A DNA stretch of 64,000 nt from Parabacteroides chinchillae (GTDB lineage: Bacteria > Bacteroidota > Bacteroidia > Bacteroidales > Tannerellaceae), in assembly GCF_900108035.1 (NCBI RefSeq), contig NZ_FNVS01000015.1, positions 1 through 64,000 of the forward strand. The letters are read 5' to 3'. Under the pieces are notes generated by a model. The model searched no databases. It saw only the letters and a program-made list of their open reading frames with translations, and was not told the origin of the DNA. This document shows positions 9,001 to 17,597 of this stretch, one piece after another. Each line of letters begins with the position of its first letter. Within the stretch, counting starts at the first letter, position 1. Made by a program: the position numbers and the translations under genes.

Positions 9001-10694
9001 ATATGCACTTCTTCCGGGACCGGGAAGAAGTTACCTCTGCGACAGCATTCTACCGGGTGGGAAAGCCGGATGCTGTAGAAGGAAACATAGATATTATGCA
9101 CCTTCCGCTTGAGATGGTTAATCCGTTCATTCCTGATGACATGGCTAAACTTAGCGGTGCTTTAAACGGTAATATGAAGATAACAGGTTCAAGTGAAAAG
9201 CCAGTTATCGGAGGTTATCTGCAGTTGGACACAGCTTCCGTATTTGTAGGAACAATAGGAAGTTCTTACCGTTTTGACGAAGAGAAAATTGAAGTAAAAA
9301 ACAACCTGATTACATTCAATAAATATAATATATATGCCGCCGGAAAAAACCCGTTCATAATTGACGGAACCATCGACTTCCATCAAATAGACCATATGAT
9401 GGCCGATTTAAAACTACACGCCGACAACATGCAATTACTGGACGTAAAACGCAATGACCAGAGTATGGTGTACGGAAAATTGTTTGTCAATCTGAATTCT
9501 ACGGTCAAAGGTCCTTTAAATGCTTTAATGATGCGGGGAGACATACAATTATTAGGTAATACAAACGTGACTTATGTATTGCAGGATTCTCCGCTAACTG
9601 CACAAGACCGTATGTCGGACATGGTTACATTTGTATCCTTTGCCGATACGATCCGCAGCCGCATGCCAAAGAAACCTCCATTGCCGCTGGGAGGAATGGA
9701 TATGCTAATGACAGTACGTATCGATCCGGCGGTACGGCTGAATGTAGATCTCACCCCCGATCAATCCAACCATGTATATCTGGAAGGAGGCGGTGACTTA
9801 TCATTCCAATATACCTCGCAAGGGGATATGGTATTAAATGGCCAGTATACTCTTTCGGGCGGTACGGTAAAATATTCACTTCCCATAATCCCGCTAAAAG
9901 AGTTCAATATACAGTCGGGTAGTTACGTCCAATGGACGGGAAATATCATGAATCCGACATTGAACCTTACAGCTACCGAACGCATTCGTACCTCGGTAAA
10001 CCTTGACGGGCAGTCGCCACGTATTGTGAATTTTGATGTTGGTATCATGCTCACACAGCAATTAGAAAACCTGGGTATGCAATTCGTAATCTCGGCTCCT
10101 GAAGACATGGCCGTACAAGAACAACTCACCCGCATGGGACCTGAAGAACAACAGAAACAAGCCGTTAGCATGATAATCACAGGTATGTACATGGCCAGCA
10201 ACGGAAGCGGGAAAACAAACATGAATATGGGCTCTGCATTGAACAGCTTCCTGCAAAGCGAGATTAATAACATTGCAGGAAGTGCATTGAAGTCTATAGA
10301 TATAACATTCGGCATGGAGAGTTATGACGAAAACGGAGACGAAGGAGGTGGCAAACGCACGGATTATTCATTCAGTTTTGCCAAACGTTTCTATAACGAC
10401 CGCATACGCGTTGTACTGGGAGGACGCATTTCCACAGGAGGCGATGTCAACAACGGACAAGCCCAACCGTTCATTGATAACATTTCCGTAGAATACCGGC
10501 TCGACACAAGCGGTTCACGGTACATAAAGCTATTCTATGACAAAAACTATGAAAGCCTTCTTGAAGGCGAAATAACAGAAACCGGTGCAGGTATCGTTTT
10601 ACGAAAAAAGATGATGCACCTACGCGAATTATTCAATTTCAAGAAGAAAAAAGTAAAACCGGTTAGTGAAGAAATAAAAAATGCGAACGAATAA
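6075..10694 (+). CDS. tamB: Translocation and assembly module protein TamB (AsmA-like, DUF490)
   Basis: TamB is a long periplasm-spanning protein anchored in the inner membrane. It is thought to carry phospholipids or assist outer-membrane protein assembly together with an Omp85 partner. The 1539-residue sequence starts with a basic N-terminus and one membrane segment (about residues 10-30), followed by an AsmA-like start and a very long, beta-rich repetitive body. The C-terminal 400 residues carry the conserved TamB domain, including repeated FDVG, FSFAKRFY and VEYRLDTSGS-type segments. It overlaps the start of the next gene, the TamA-like partner, by 14 bp, which supports a TamB/TamL pair. 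Confidence 0.93.
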   Translation: MRRWIKRIGVICLIPVALVLLLSILLYIPPFQDFAIKQATKYASNATDMRIGIKKIRLSFPLNLTVHGVEIIAVPNDTLLTLKSLMVSIHPLPLLKKEVLVEAIDLRGVTANTGTFIPGVEIKGALGKLYVRADRINLSDEKARLNAIKLSDTSITVLLNDSTSEKDSASAPANWIFNIDKVELSKVTFGLQVMSDSLRLATYIDNANLTDGIVDLGTTRYSAKRFGLSGSRLNYDNGYDTPSEGLDPSHIELVNMNLAVDSILYQDKNMNALFKELTMEERSGIAITELAGKIQSDSVAIHVPELALKTAYSEIKLQAYIPWSTLSNTPEGKMKVDFSTRLGKEDLLIAAGQLPDDFKKAFPNKPLTLTTRAEGNLASLHLRDLSGELQGAFSIQATGDMESVTDNIRRSGQIKLLAQTGNLDFILDLLPKAQREQFNIPKDIKLNGIATLGNGEYRTRMLLTEGAGKVDLNASYHPTRQTYAAYLNVDSLEPIHFMPKDSLLWLTASIQAEGKGTDPFLSSTWSKLNGKITDIKYGTSSISDVTLKGDLEKNLLKFDLISKYPLAQMDVSLNASLHKNEVKAMLIADVGNLDLYGLHLIQKPLATSFQLFVEGKSDLDENNNLDVSLGNWELINPDGKYRPKMLTLKARSDKDTTQVSFHAGDLGIILTGDACIHTIKDKLIKVSDDLSIQLKRDSSINLALLRPLLPEMHLEIKAGQDNPIYNYLQAYYMQFKSLAINAYTSPESGFRMDAGLYGLMRDTTLIDTVKATIHQDSLELIYHAEVIKNKYRKQEPFSAGIEGKVRYKYADAQLFYKDGKGKLGLLLGLEAHKIPQGLRLHMFPEDPIIAFRPFKLNKDNFIEIKSEKDISANLRLSGDDNAALWIHSKAENQGMEEVHAELNHINLDVISSGFSTYLPPMKGILNADFQYAPSDSAFMVIADVNVDDLYYENDRVGEIMFNAVYMPMAGGNHQVDMHFFRDREEVTSATAFYRVGKPDAVEGNIDIMHLPLEMVNPFIPDDMAKLSGALNGNMKITGSSEKPVIGGYLQLDTASVFVGTIGSSYRFDEEKIEVKNNLITFNKYNIYAAGKNPFIIDGTIDFHQIDHMMADLKLHADNMQLLDVKRNDQSMVYGKLFVNLNSTVKGPLNALMMRGDIQLLGNTNVTYVLQDSPLTAQDRMSDMVTFVSFADTIRSRMPKKPPLPLGGMDMLMTVRIDPAVRLNVDLTPDQSNHVYLEGGGDLSFQYTSQGDMVLNGQYTLSGGTVKYSLPIIPLKEFNIQSGSYVQWTGNIMNPTLNLTATERIRTSVNLDGQSPRIVNFDVGIMLTQQLENLGMQFVISAPEDMAVQEQLTRMGPEEQQKQAVSMIITGMYMASNGSGKTNMNMGSALNSFLQSEINNIAGSALKSIDITFGMESYDENGDEGGGKRTDYSFSFAKRFYNDRIRVVLGGRISTGGDVNNGQAQPFIDNISVEYRLDTSGSRYIKLFYDKNYESLLEGEITETGAGIVLRKKMMHLRELFNFKKKKVKPVSEEIKNANE

Positions 10695-13014
10695 CAAGTA
10701 TAAACCGATAGCGAATAGAATTCTTTTCATTTTAATGATAACTTTTCTATTTACAGCCTGTTCCACGACGAAGAATCTTCCGGAGGGACAAGTGCTATAT
10801 ACCGGTATCAAGAAGATAGAGGTAACAGCAGAAGATAAAACCCGGGCAGGGCAAGATGCGCTGGAAGAAGTGGAAGGAGCCCTTGCCTATCCTCCAAACA
10901 ATGCATTATTAGGCAGTTCATCCATACGTGTACCGTTACCTTTCGGACTATGGATATACAATGCCTTTGTAAACAAAAAAGGAAAAATAGGGAAATGGGT
11001 ATTCAAGAAACTGGCTGCAAAGCCTGTATTCATAAGCACTGTTAACCCCGAAGTACGTACCAAGGTTGCACAGAACCTGTTGAATGAATACGGCTATTTC
11101 AACGGGGCAACGTCTTATGAATTAGAACCAAACCCCAAGAATCCCCGAAAAGCTAAAATACGATATAACATTGAGATGAACAATCCTTACACGATCGATA
11201 GCATTCGGTTTGCACGTATACGACACCGGGCTTACTTGCTGATCCAGGAACATATCGGAAAAAGCCTGCTAAAAAACGGGAACAATTTTAATGTTGTACA
11301 ATTACAGGCTGAACGTCAACGTATTTCTTCCATGCTACGCAATAATGGTTATTATTATTTCCGACCGGACTTTATCAGCTATCAGGCAGACACGACAATA
11401 AATCCCGGCAAAGTGGCATTGCGCATTGTCCCGAAAGAAAACCTCCCGTCCACAGTGCTTCGTCCCTGGAAGTTAGGCGATATCTCTGTGTGGCTCAATG
11501 GATATAACAACGAAGCGCCTACAGATTCGATCATGTACAAAGACCTTAAAATCCATTATCAGGGAAAGCTACGCGTACGCCCATCCGTACTTTATAACCG
11601 TTTGTATTTTAAGACCGGCGATCTTTATTCGCAACAAGAACAGGAAAGGACTCATACAGCCCTTTCCCGCCTGGGCATTTTCAGATATGCGGAAATGCAA
11701 TACTCACCCAAAGATACTACACGTAGACAAGATACCTTAAACCTCCGTATCAATACAGTCTACGATCTTCCTTTAGACGGAGAACTGGAGTTGAATATTA
11801 CTGCTAAGAGCAATGACCAGATTGGACCGGGCGCTATTTTCAGTGTAACTAAAAAGAATGTATTCGGAGGAGGCGAAACGTTCGGCGTAAAACTGCGCGG
11901 ATCATATGAATGGCAAACCGGAAACAGAATAGAAGGTTCTTCATCCACCATCAACAGCTATGAACTGGCATTAACAACAACACTGACTTTTCCACGTGTA
12001 TTATTCCCCACTTTCGGGAAACTCGACACCAAATATCCGTCCAGCACATCTTTCCGGCTATACATCGACCAGATGAACCGGGCACGTTTCTTTAAACTAT
12101 TGGCTTTCGGAGGAGATGCCTCTTATGAGTTCCAACCTACAACAACAAGCCATCATACCATAACACCCTTCAAGCTTACATTTAATTTACTACAACACAA
12201 GACACATGAATTTGACAGCATAACGACAGCCAACCCAGCATTGTATAAAAGTTTACAAGATCAATTCATCCCATCCATGGGGTACACCTACACATATGAC
12301 GATTCGCCTATTACTACAAAAAGAAACCATCTATGGTGGCAGGCTTCTGTTACCCAGGCCGGACTTATTATGGACGGAATCTATGCCCTCGCCGGCAAAA
12401 AGTTTAACGAAAAAGACAAGAAACTGTTAGGGAATCCTTTTGCCCAATTTATCAAAGGAACGGCAGAGATACGTTACAACTACCTGTTAGGTAAAAAGCA
12501 GCATCTCGTAGGCCGCTTAATGATAGGGGCTGCTTATAGTTACGGAAACGCAGTCACAACTCCTTACAACGAGCAGTTTTATATTGGAGGTGCTAACAGT
12601 ATTCGTGCTTTCACGATCAGAAGCATAGGTCCCGGACGTTTTCGGCCTGATCCGGACAACAAGTATGCATATATCGATCAGACAGGTGATTTAAAATTTG
12701 AGGCCAACCTTGAATATCGTTTCCCTATATTGGGTGATTTACATGGTGCCACATTTCTGGACAGCGGCAATATCTGGTTAATCCGAAATGACCCGAACCG
12801 TCCGGGAGGTCAGTTAAAATGGGGTAGTTTCTTAAAAGATTTAGCTCTGGGAACAGGTGTAGGATTACGCTACGTATTACCTTTTATCGTTATTCGTCTG
12901 GATATGGGGATAGGCTTGCATGTTCCTTATGAAACAGACAGGAAAGGTTATTATAATATCCCGAAATTCAAAGACGGATTAGGATTACACCTGGCAATAG
13001 GTTATCCGTTTTAA
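10681..13014 (+). CDS. tamL: Lipoprotein TamA-like outer-membrane protein of the BamA/TamA (Omp85) family
   Basis: This is the predicted outer-membrane partner of TamB. The N-terminus is a lipoprotein signal, with the lipidated cysteine expected at C27 (FTAC). Lipidation distinguishes the Bacteroidetes TamL form from proteobacterial TamA. POTRA-like domains occupy roughly residues 35-360, and the C-terminal half is a 16-strand Omp85 barrel that includes GGANSIRAFTIRSIGPG (about residues 638-654), matching the conserved RGF-type region, and ends with the aromatic residue of YPF. Its start lies inside tamB (14-bp overlap), implying coupled translation. The 777-residue length is normal for the group. 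Confidence 0.92.
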   Translation: MRTNNKYKPIANRILFILMITFLFTACSTTKNLPEGQVLYTGIKKIEVTAEDKTRAGQDALEEVEGALAYPPNNALLGSSSIRVPLPFGLWIYNAFVNKKGKIGKWVFKKLAAKPVFISTVNPEVRTKVAQNLLNEYGYFNGATSYELEPNPKNPRKAKIRYNIEMNNPYTIDSIRFARIRHRAYLLIQEHIGKSLLKNGNNFNVVQLQAERQRISSMLRNNGYYYFRPDFISYQADTTINPGKVALRIVPKENLPSTVLRPWKLGDISVWLNGYNNEAPTDSIMYKDLKIHYQGKLRVRPSVLYNRLYFKTGDLYSQQEQERTHTALSRLGIFRYAEMQYSPKDTTRRQDTLNLRINTVYDLPLDGELELNITAKSNDQIGPGAIFSVTKKNVFGGGETFGVKLRGSYEWQTGNRIEGSSSTINSYELALTTTLTFPRVLFPTFGKLDTKYPSSTSFRLYIDQMNRARFFKLLAFGGDASYEFQPTTTSHHTITPFKLTFNLLQHKTHEFDSITTANPALYKSLQDQFIPSMGYTYTYDDSPITTKRNHLWWQASVTQAGLIMDGIYALAGKKFNEKDKKLLGNPFAQFIKGTAEIRYNYLLGKKQHLVGRLMIGAAYSYGNAVTTPYNEQFYIGGANSIRAFTIRSIGPGRFRPDPDNKYAYIDQTGDLKFEANLEYRFPILGDLHGATFLDSGNIWLIRNDPNRPGGQLKWGSFLKDLALGTGVGLRYVLPFIVIRLDMGIGLHVPYETDRKGYYNIPKFKDGLGLHLAIGYPF

Positions 13015-13037
13015 TAAAACAGCATGCCCCTTCTAAT

Positions 13038-13934
13038 CTACAATCTGGATGTAATATAATCAATAATTTGCAGACACAGAGAAGATGTTTGCTCATTGAC
13101 GTCCAAATCCGGATTCAACTCTACCAAATCCAACGACTTCACCAGATTGGTGGACAACATCTGATCTACAAAACTTTTAAATTCATCGGGCATCAACCCT
13201 TCGCTAACGCGGGTGCCTGTTCCGGGAGCAAAGCGAGGATCTATGCTGTCTACATCAATACTAAAATGGATATTACGTATCTTACGTTCTTTCAATTTGC
13301 GTTTTATGTCTTCTGCAACGAAGCCGACCCCTTTTAAGCGGATAGTTTCCATTGTGTACACACTCAACTGTTCTCGACGAATCAAGTCAGACTCTCCTTC
13401 GTCAAGACTCCGCGTACCAACCAAAAACACATTTTGAGGATTGACCTTATTTCCCGGCGAATAAATATTAACCAGTTCCTCGCTTCCCATACCCATCAAA
13501 GCACTTAAAGGCATGCCGTGTATATTACCGCTCGGAGAAGTTTCACTTGTATTAATATCGCCATGCGCATCCAACCATATAATACCGAAATCATCAAAAC
13601 ATTTACCCACCCCGGAAGCACTGCCCAGTCCTAAGGAATGGTCTCCACCTATCACCAACGGAAAAGCACTCCCCCGTAAGGTATCATATACCAGCTCCGC
13701 CAGGTTATTATTAACCTCCACAATCGCATCCAGATATTTCAGACCCTTTCCGCGCGTAAACTTATCCGCCTCACTTACCGGCGGTACGTAAAGATTGCCC
13801 AAATCAAAAGCCCGGTGTCCGTTATTTCGTATTATTTGCATCAGGCCCCGTTCCCTTAAATGATTCGGAGCTCTCTCCACTCCCACTCTATCACAACCCA
13901 GATTTAAAGGGACGCCTATTACATTTATCTTCAT
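13038..13934 (-). CDS. rocF: Arginase (ureohydrolase family)
   Basis: It is predicted to hydrolyse arginine to ornithine and urea. Manganese-binding motifs are complete: GGDHS (H99), DAHGD (D122, H124, D126) and SIDVDSIDP (D227, D229). The NIHGMPLSALMG segment (138-149) is typical of arginases rather than agmatinases. The 298-residue length fits. It lies 15 bp downstream of ornithine aminotransferase, which uses its product and supports the arginase assignment over agmatinase or formimidoylglutamase. It converges with tamL with only 23 bp between them and no obvious terminator. Confidence 0.92.
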   Translation of the reverse strand: MKINVIGVPLNLGCDRVGVERAPNHLRERGLMQIIRNNGHRAFDLGNLYVPPVSEADKFTRGKGLKYLDAIVEVNNNLAELVYDTLRGSAFPLVIGGDHSLGLGSASGVGKCFDDFGIIWLDAHGDINTSETSPSGNIHGMPLSALMGMGSEELVNIYSPGNKVNPQNVFLVGTRSLDEGESDLIRREQLSVYTMETIRLKGVGFVAEDIKRKLKERKIRNIHFSIDVDSIDPRFAPGTGTRVSEGLMPDEFKSFVDQMLSTNLVKSLDLVELNPDLDVNEQTSSLCLQIIDYITSRL

Positions 13935-13949
13935 ACATTTAATTCTTAA

Positions 13950-15161
13950 TTATGTAAACAAAGCAAATGTTTCACGTATAATATCCACAGCTTCTGTCAT
14001 CTGCTCTTTAGTAATAACAAGCGGCGGAGTAAAACGGATAATATGGTCATGTGTAGGTTTAGCAATCAATCCGTTTTCTTTCAATGCCAGGCATATATCC
14101 CATGCAACCTTTCCACCATGGGGTTCGGTTACAACAGCATTAAGTAATCCTTTGCCCCGCACATTCTTTATCATAGGATTATTTATTTTCTTAATTTCCG
14201 AACGGAAAAGTTCTCCCATCGCGTACGCTTTCTCCGAAAGATGCTCATCTCTTACTACCTCCAAAGCTGCGACACCAACACTGGCGGCCAACGGATTCCC
14301 ACCGTATGTGGAGCCATGTTCACCCGGGGCAATTGTCAGCATAATTTCGTCATTCGACAAAACAGCAGATACAGGTGTTACGCCTCCGGACAAAGCTTTA
14401 CCCAAGATCAGAATATCCGGATGAACATTTTCATAATCACAAGCCAGCAGTTTGCCTGTACGCCCAATGCCGGTTTGTATTTCATCTGCAATAAAAAGGA
14501 CATTGCGGGCATGGCAAAGATCATAGCATGCACGTAAATAACCCTCATCAGGCACCACTACCCCAGCCTCTCCCTGGATAGGTTCAACCAAGAAACCAAC
14601 AATATCCGGATCATCCAATGCTTCTTTCAATGCTTCTACGTCATTATATTGTATTTTGATAAATCCGGGAGTATAAGGTCCAAAATCCAAATACGAACTC
14701 GGATCCGTACTCATCGATACAATTGTGATCGTACGTCCATGGAAGTTTTCACTGCATACAACAATCTTAGCACATTCCGAGGCAACTCCTTTTACACGAT
14801 ACCCCCAACGGCGAGCCAGTTTAAGAGCAGTTTCCACAGCCTCTGCACCGGTATTCATCGGTAATAATTTGTCGTAGCCGAAATAGTTGCAGACAAACTC
14901 CATATACTCACCCAGCACATCCGAGTAGAAAGCCCGGGAAACGAGTGTCAGTTTATCGGATTGTTCTTTCAGCGCTCTGATAATTTTAGGATGGCAATGC
15001 CCCTGACTCAGGGCGGAATAACCTGACAGGAAGTCAAAATAACGCTTACCTTCGACATCCCAAACAAATACGCCTTCTCCTTTTTGAAGCACCACAGGCA
15101 GCGGGTGATAATTATGTGCTCCGTACTTCCCTTCGCGGGTCATGTAATCTTCCGGTTTCAT
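13950..15161 (-). CDS. rocD: Ornithine aminotransferase
   Basis: This class III PLP-dependent aminotransferase converts ornithine to glutamate semialdehyde. Visible family features are the N-terminal [13 protein letters not shown], the cofactor region [14 protein letters not shown], and the PLP lysine in [15 protein letters not shown] (about residues 246-261). The 403-residue length is typical. It heads the rocD-rocF pair, giving an arginine to ornithine to glutamate route, and is followed after 15 bp by the arginase gene. Confidence 0.95.
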   Translation of the reverse strand: MKPEDYMTREGKYGAHNYHPLPVVLQKGEGVFVWDVEGKRYFDFLSGYSALSQGHCHPKIIRALKEQSDKLTLVSRAFYSDVLGEYMEFVCNYFGYDKLLPMNTGAEAVETALKLARRWGYRVKGVASECAKIVVCSENFHGRTITIVSMSTDPSSYLDFGPYTPGFIKIQYNDVEALKEALDDPDIVGFLVEPIQGEAGVVVPDEGYLRACYDLCHARNVLFIADEIQTGIGRTGKLLACDYENVHPDILILGKALSGGVTPVSAVLSNDEIMLTIAPGEHGSTYGGNPLAASVGVAALEVVRDEHLSEKAYAMGELFRSEIKKINNPMIKNVRGKGLLNAVVTEPHGGKVAWDICLALKENGLIAKPTHDHIIRFTPPLVITKEQMTEAVDIIRETFALFT

Positions 15162-15217
15162 ACTGTTATAGATTTAATTGTTTAGCATACTGTCAACAAC
15201 ACTGGCAGCCTTTGCTT

Positions 15218-15225
15218 CAAAGATA
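15218..15225 (-). promoter_or_regulatory. Probable -7 box of the rocD-rocF operon
   Basis: TATCTTTG on the minus strand matches TAnnTTTG and lies about 57 nt before the rocD start codon. The best upstream TTTG (15253-15250) is 24 nt away, further than usual. Confidence 0.4.
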
Positions 15226-15282
15226 ACAAATCCGACAACAATATGTCAGCAAAGAATACATGTTAAGAAACACACCGGTCTT

Positions 15283-15334
15283 GTAAAACAACAACGGTTG
15301 CTATCCCAAAAGATAACAACCGTTGTTGTTTTAC
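15283..15334. terminator. Long hairpin terminator after the PlsC-like gene
   Basis: Two 23-nt arms (15283-15305 and 15312-15334) pair with one mismatch around a 6-nt loop. The stem ends in GTTTTAC, giving T-runs on both strands. It lies 22 bp after the stop of the minus-strand acyltransferase gene and upstream of the rocD promoter. Confidence 0.8.
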
Positions 15335-15355
15335 AGTATCTATGTACTCTATTAT

Positions 15356-16519
15356 TTATTCTTTATTAGCCCAATGGTTTTTCAATGGGTTTGAATACAT
15401 TTCCAGCATTTTGGTACGAAGGAATGCTTCGTCTTTATTAGGCAATACAATTTTGTCCAACTGTCCCTGCAAGTAGTTTTCAAAATGTTTCTTGTCCTTC
15501 AGGCCATAGTTCTCACTAAACCGCTTGGTTCCTGTAAGCATGTCGTAAGCCACATAGTTACAAGGATAGAAACGGTAATGCTTGTAAATTTCCTTATCAA
15601 TGACAGAAGCAACGGCGGCAATCAATTCGTTCTTTTCCATTGCAGGATCCAGTTCGGATAAAGAATCATTAATAGGATTTCCAATGGTAAAATGCACACG
15701 CCCTTTATTGTTTAATATGCCTGTTTCCATGCTCAGAAGATCATCCCGCTGGCATTTCACAAAATCAGGGTCATCCCGCTTCTGTTGGAATTCTTTTGCT
15801 TTCAAATAATCACAGGGGTCATATTCATAAGAAATAGCAACCGGCACAACATTCAATTCCATCAGGTTACTCAGAATATCTTTCTTCCCGCTCATATTAA
15901 GCATTTTCAATACACTTCCCTGTGTACGGTCGTCCGAATCCTTAGCCCGGCCTTCACGCTGTGCAATCCAAACAGATTCTTTCGTATCGGTAATAGTGTG
16001 GCGGATGTAAGCCGAAAGAGTACCACTCACCTCAAGCATCTGGCGTACCGATACGCCACGCTTCACAATAAAGCTATTGTTCAGACGCACCAATGTCTTG
16101 ATCCAGGGACGAATTAACAAGTTATCGCCTATGGCAACCTGTGTCATTCCATATCCGACGTCATACAACATCACATTAAGGAAAGAAGCGTCCAGTACAA
16201 TATCTCTATGATTAGACATAAAAGTGCAAGCAGGTTTACCTTCTGGCAAACGACTACGGCCGGAAATTGAAAGGGAGAACGTTGTATGCTTGGCTACTAT
16301 CATTACCGCATCACGCGAAAGAGTGGATTTAAACTCCTCTTTCGTTTTGCATGAACGCATGGCAGCAACAAACTGATCCCATGTCAAATCGGACTTTATA
16401 TACTGATAAGCCCTTTCAAAATCTTTATTTGCAACCAGTTCTTCTATTGCGTCCTTCACCTCATCATTATTCAGCGGACGGATGTCGTCGAAATTAGGGG
16501 AAACTGTTTCTGTATCCAT
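15356..16519 (-). CDS. PlsC-like glycerol/acyl acyltransferase
   Basis: This 387-residue protein has a central acyltransferase domain. SNHRDIVLD (102-110) supplies the catalytic histidine H104 and an aspartate D110. The spacing is HX5D rather than the usual HX4D, unless D106 serves. A second block, WIAQREGRAKDSDD (about 195-208), corresponds to the substrate-binding EGxR motif. The N-terminal 70 residues are an extension not found in short PlsC proteins. It probably acts in phospholipid or lipid A-type acylation at the inner membrane; the acceptor is unknown. It follows ddl on the same strand after an 83-bp repeat-rich gap. Confidence 0.75.
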   Translation of the reverse strand: MDTETVSPNFDDIRPLNNDEVKDAIEELVANKDFERAYQYIKSDLTWDQFVAAMRSCKTKEEFKSTLSRDAVMIVAKHTTFSLSISGRSRLPEGKPACTFMSNHRDIVLDASFLNVMLYDVGYGMTQVAIGDNLLIRPWIKTLVRLNNSFIVKRGVSVRQMLEVSGTLSAYIRHTITDTKESVWIAQREGRAKDSDDRTQGSVLKMLNMSGKKDILSNLMELNVVPVAISYEYDPCDYLKAKEFQQKRDDPDFVKCQRDDLLSMETGILNNKGRVHFTIGNPINDSLSELDPAMEKNELIAAVASVIDKEIYKHYRFYPCNYVAYDMLTGTKRFSENYGLKDKKHFENYLQGQLDKIVLPNKDEAFLRTKMLEMYSNPLKNHWANKE

Positions 16520-16526
16520 ATCTTTA

Positions 16527-16602
16527 TAATTGATAATTGGGAATTGACAATTGGGAATTGAACGGACTTCTCACCTATCAATTCTCAATCTTCAATTTTC
16601 AA
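16527..16602. repeat. AT-rich repeat and loose inverted repeat between ddl and the acyltransferase gene
   Basis: The gap contains a direct repeat of AATTGGGAATTGA and, on the other side of a short spacer, TCAATT units in the opposite sense (16578-16602). The two halves can form an imperfect hairpin. Similar CAATT/AATTG strings are common between Bacteroidales genes; a function as processing or termination signal is possible but not shown. Confidence 0.5.
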
Positions 16603-17595
16603 TTAATTAAATTCGTTTTCTATAATATCAGTCATAACATCTTTTATATCTAATCCGGCGGCACGTACTTGCTGAGGGATAAAGCTGGTAACCGTCATTC
16701 CCGGCGTAGTATTTACTTCCAGCAGTATCGGTTCTTCATCAGCCGGAATAATATAATCTACACGTATCAGTCCTTTGGCGCCCAATATATCATATATCCT
16801 GGATGTTTCACGTTGTATTTTCTCCGTTAACCCGAGAGAAATACGAGCCGGTGTAATTTCTTGTACTTGCCCGTTATACTTTGCATTATAATCAAAAAAC
16901 TCATTTGATGTTACTACTTCAGTGACCGGAAAAACAACCTCTTTTCTCAAATCACCATAACCACCGACTTTATAACATCCGCAAGTGACTTCCGTCCCTG
17001 CAATAAAACTTTCCAACAGAACTTCATTTCCCTCTTTAAAAGCTTTCTCTATAGCAGGTTGCAATGCTGATGCCTCTTTTACCTTTGTGACACCAAAACT
17101 ACTGCCGCCATCATTAGGCTTTACAAAAACAGGAAGTCCCAATTCGGCTATCGCTTCTTCATCCGAAACAGATTGTCCCTTAAACAAGCGAATAGAACCG
17201 GCAATCTTCACGCCAAAGTTATGCAAATAATTCTTACAAGCATACTTATTAAATGTTATTGCACTAACTAACATTCCACATGAAGAATAAGGCATTCCTA
17301 TCATATCGAAATACCCTTGCAAACGTCCATCTTCCCCCGGTGTTCCATGAATCGTTATATAAGCAAAATCAAAATGTTTTACAATCCCTTTTTCATGAAA
17401 ACTAAAATCATTCTTGTCTATCGGCACATGTTCTCCATCAGGAAGTTGTACTGTCCATTCCCCTTTTTTAACGATGGCAATATATAAATTATATTTGTCT
17501 TTGTCAATAAAAGAGTAAATTCCTTCCGCACTTTTTAATGAAACAACAATTTCGGAAGAATCTCCTCCGGCAATAATAGCAATGTTCCTTTTCAT
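16603..17595 (-). CDS. ddl: D-alanine--D-alanine ligase
   Basis: Ddl joins two D-alanines for peptidoglycan precursor synthesis in the cytoplasm. The N-terminal AIIAGGDSSEIVVSLKSA segment (6-23) is the expected substrate-binding start of the family. The central FVKPNDGGSSFGV loop and the C-terminal LLEVNTTPGMT (about 305-315) are ATP-grasp nucleotide and metal sites. The 330-residue length is typical. It starts 2 bp after rluD ends, in the PASTA-rluD-ddl operon. Confidence 0.96.
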   Translation of the reverse strand: MKRNIAIIAGGDSSEIVVSLKSAEGIYSFIDKDKYNLYIAIVKKGEWTVQLPDGEHVPIDKNDFSFHEKGIVKHFDFAYITIHGTPGEDGRLQGYFDMIGMPYSSCGMLVSAITFNKYACKNYLHNFGVKIAGSIRLFKGQSVSDEEAIAELGLPVFVKPNDGGSSFGVTKVKEASALQPAIEKAFKEGNEVLLESFIAGTEVTCGCYKVGGYGDLRKEVVFPVTEVVTSNEFFDYNAKYNGQVQEITPARISLGLTEKIQRETSRIYDILGAKGLIRVDYIIPADEEPILLEVNTTPGMTVTSFIPQQVRAAGLDIKDVMTDIIENEFN

Positions 17596-17597
17596 TT

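Noticed and set aside
9923-10315. 130-residue minus-strand ORF inside tamB
   Set aside because: Cysteine/serine-rich, low-complexity antisense translation of the conserved TamB domain; no sign of real coding.
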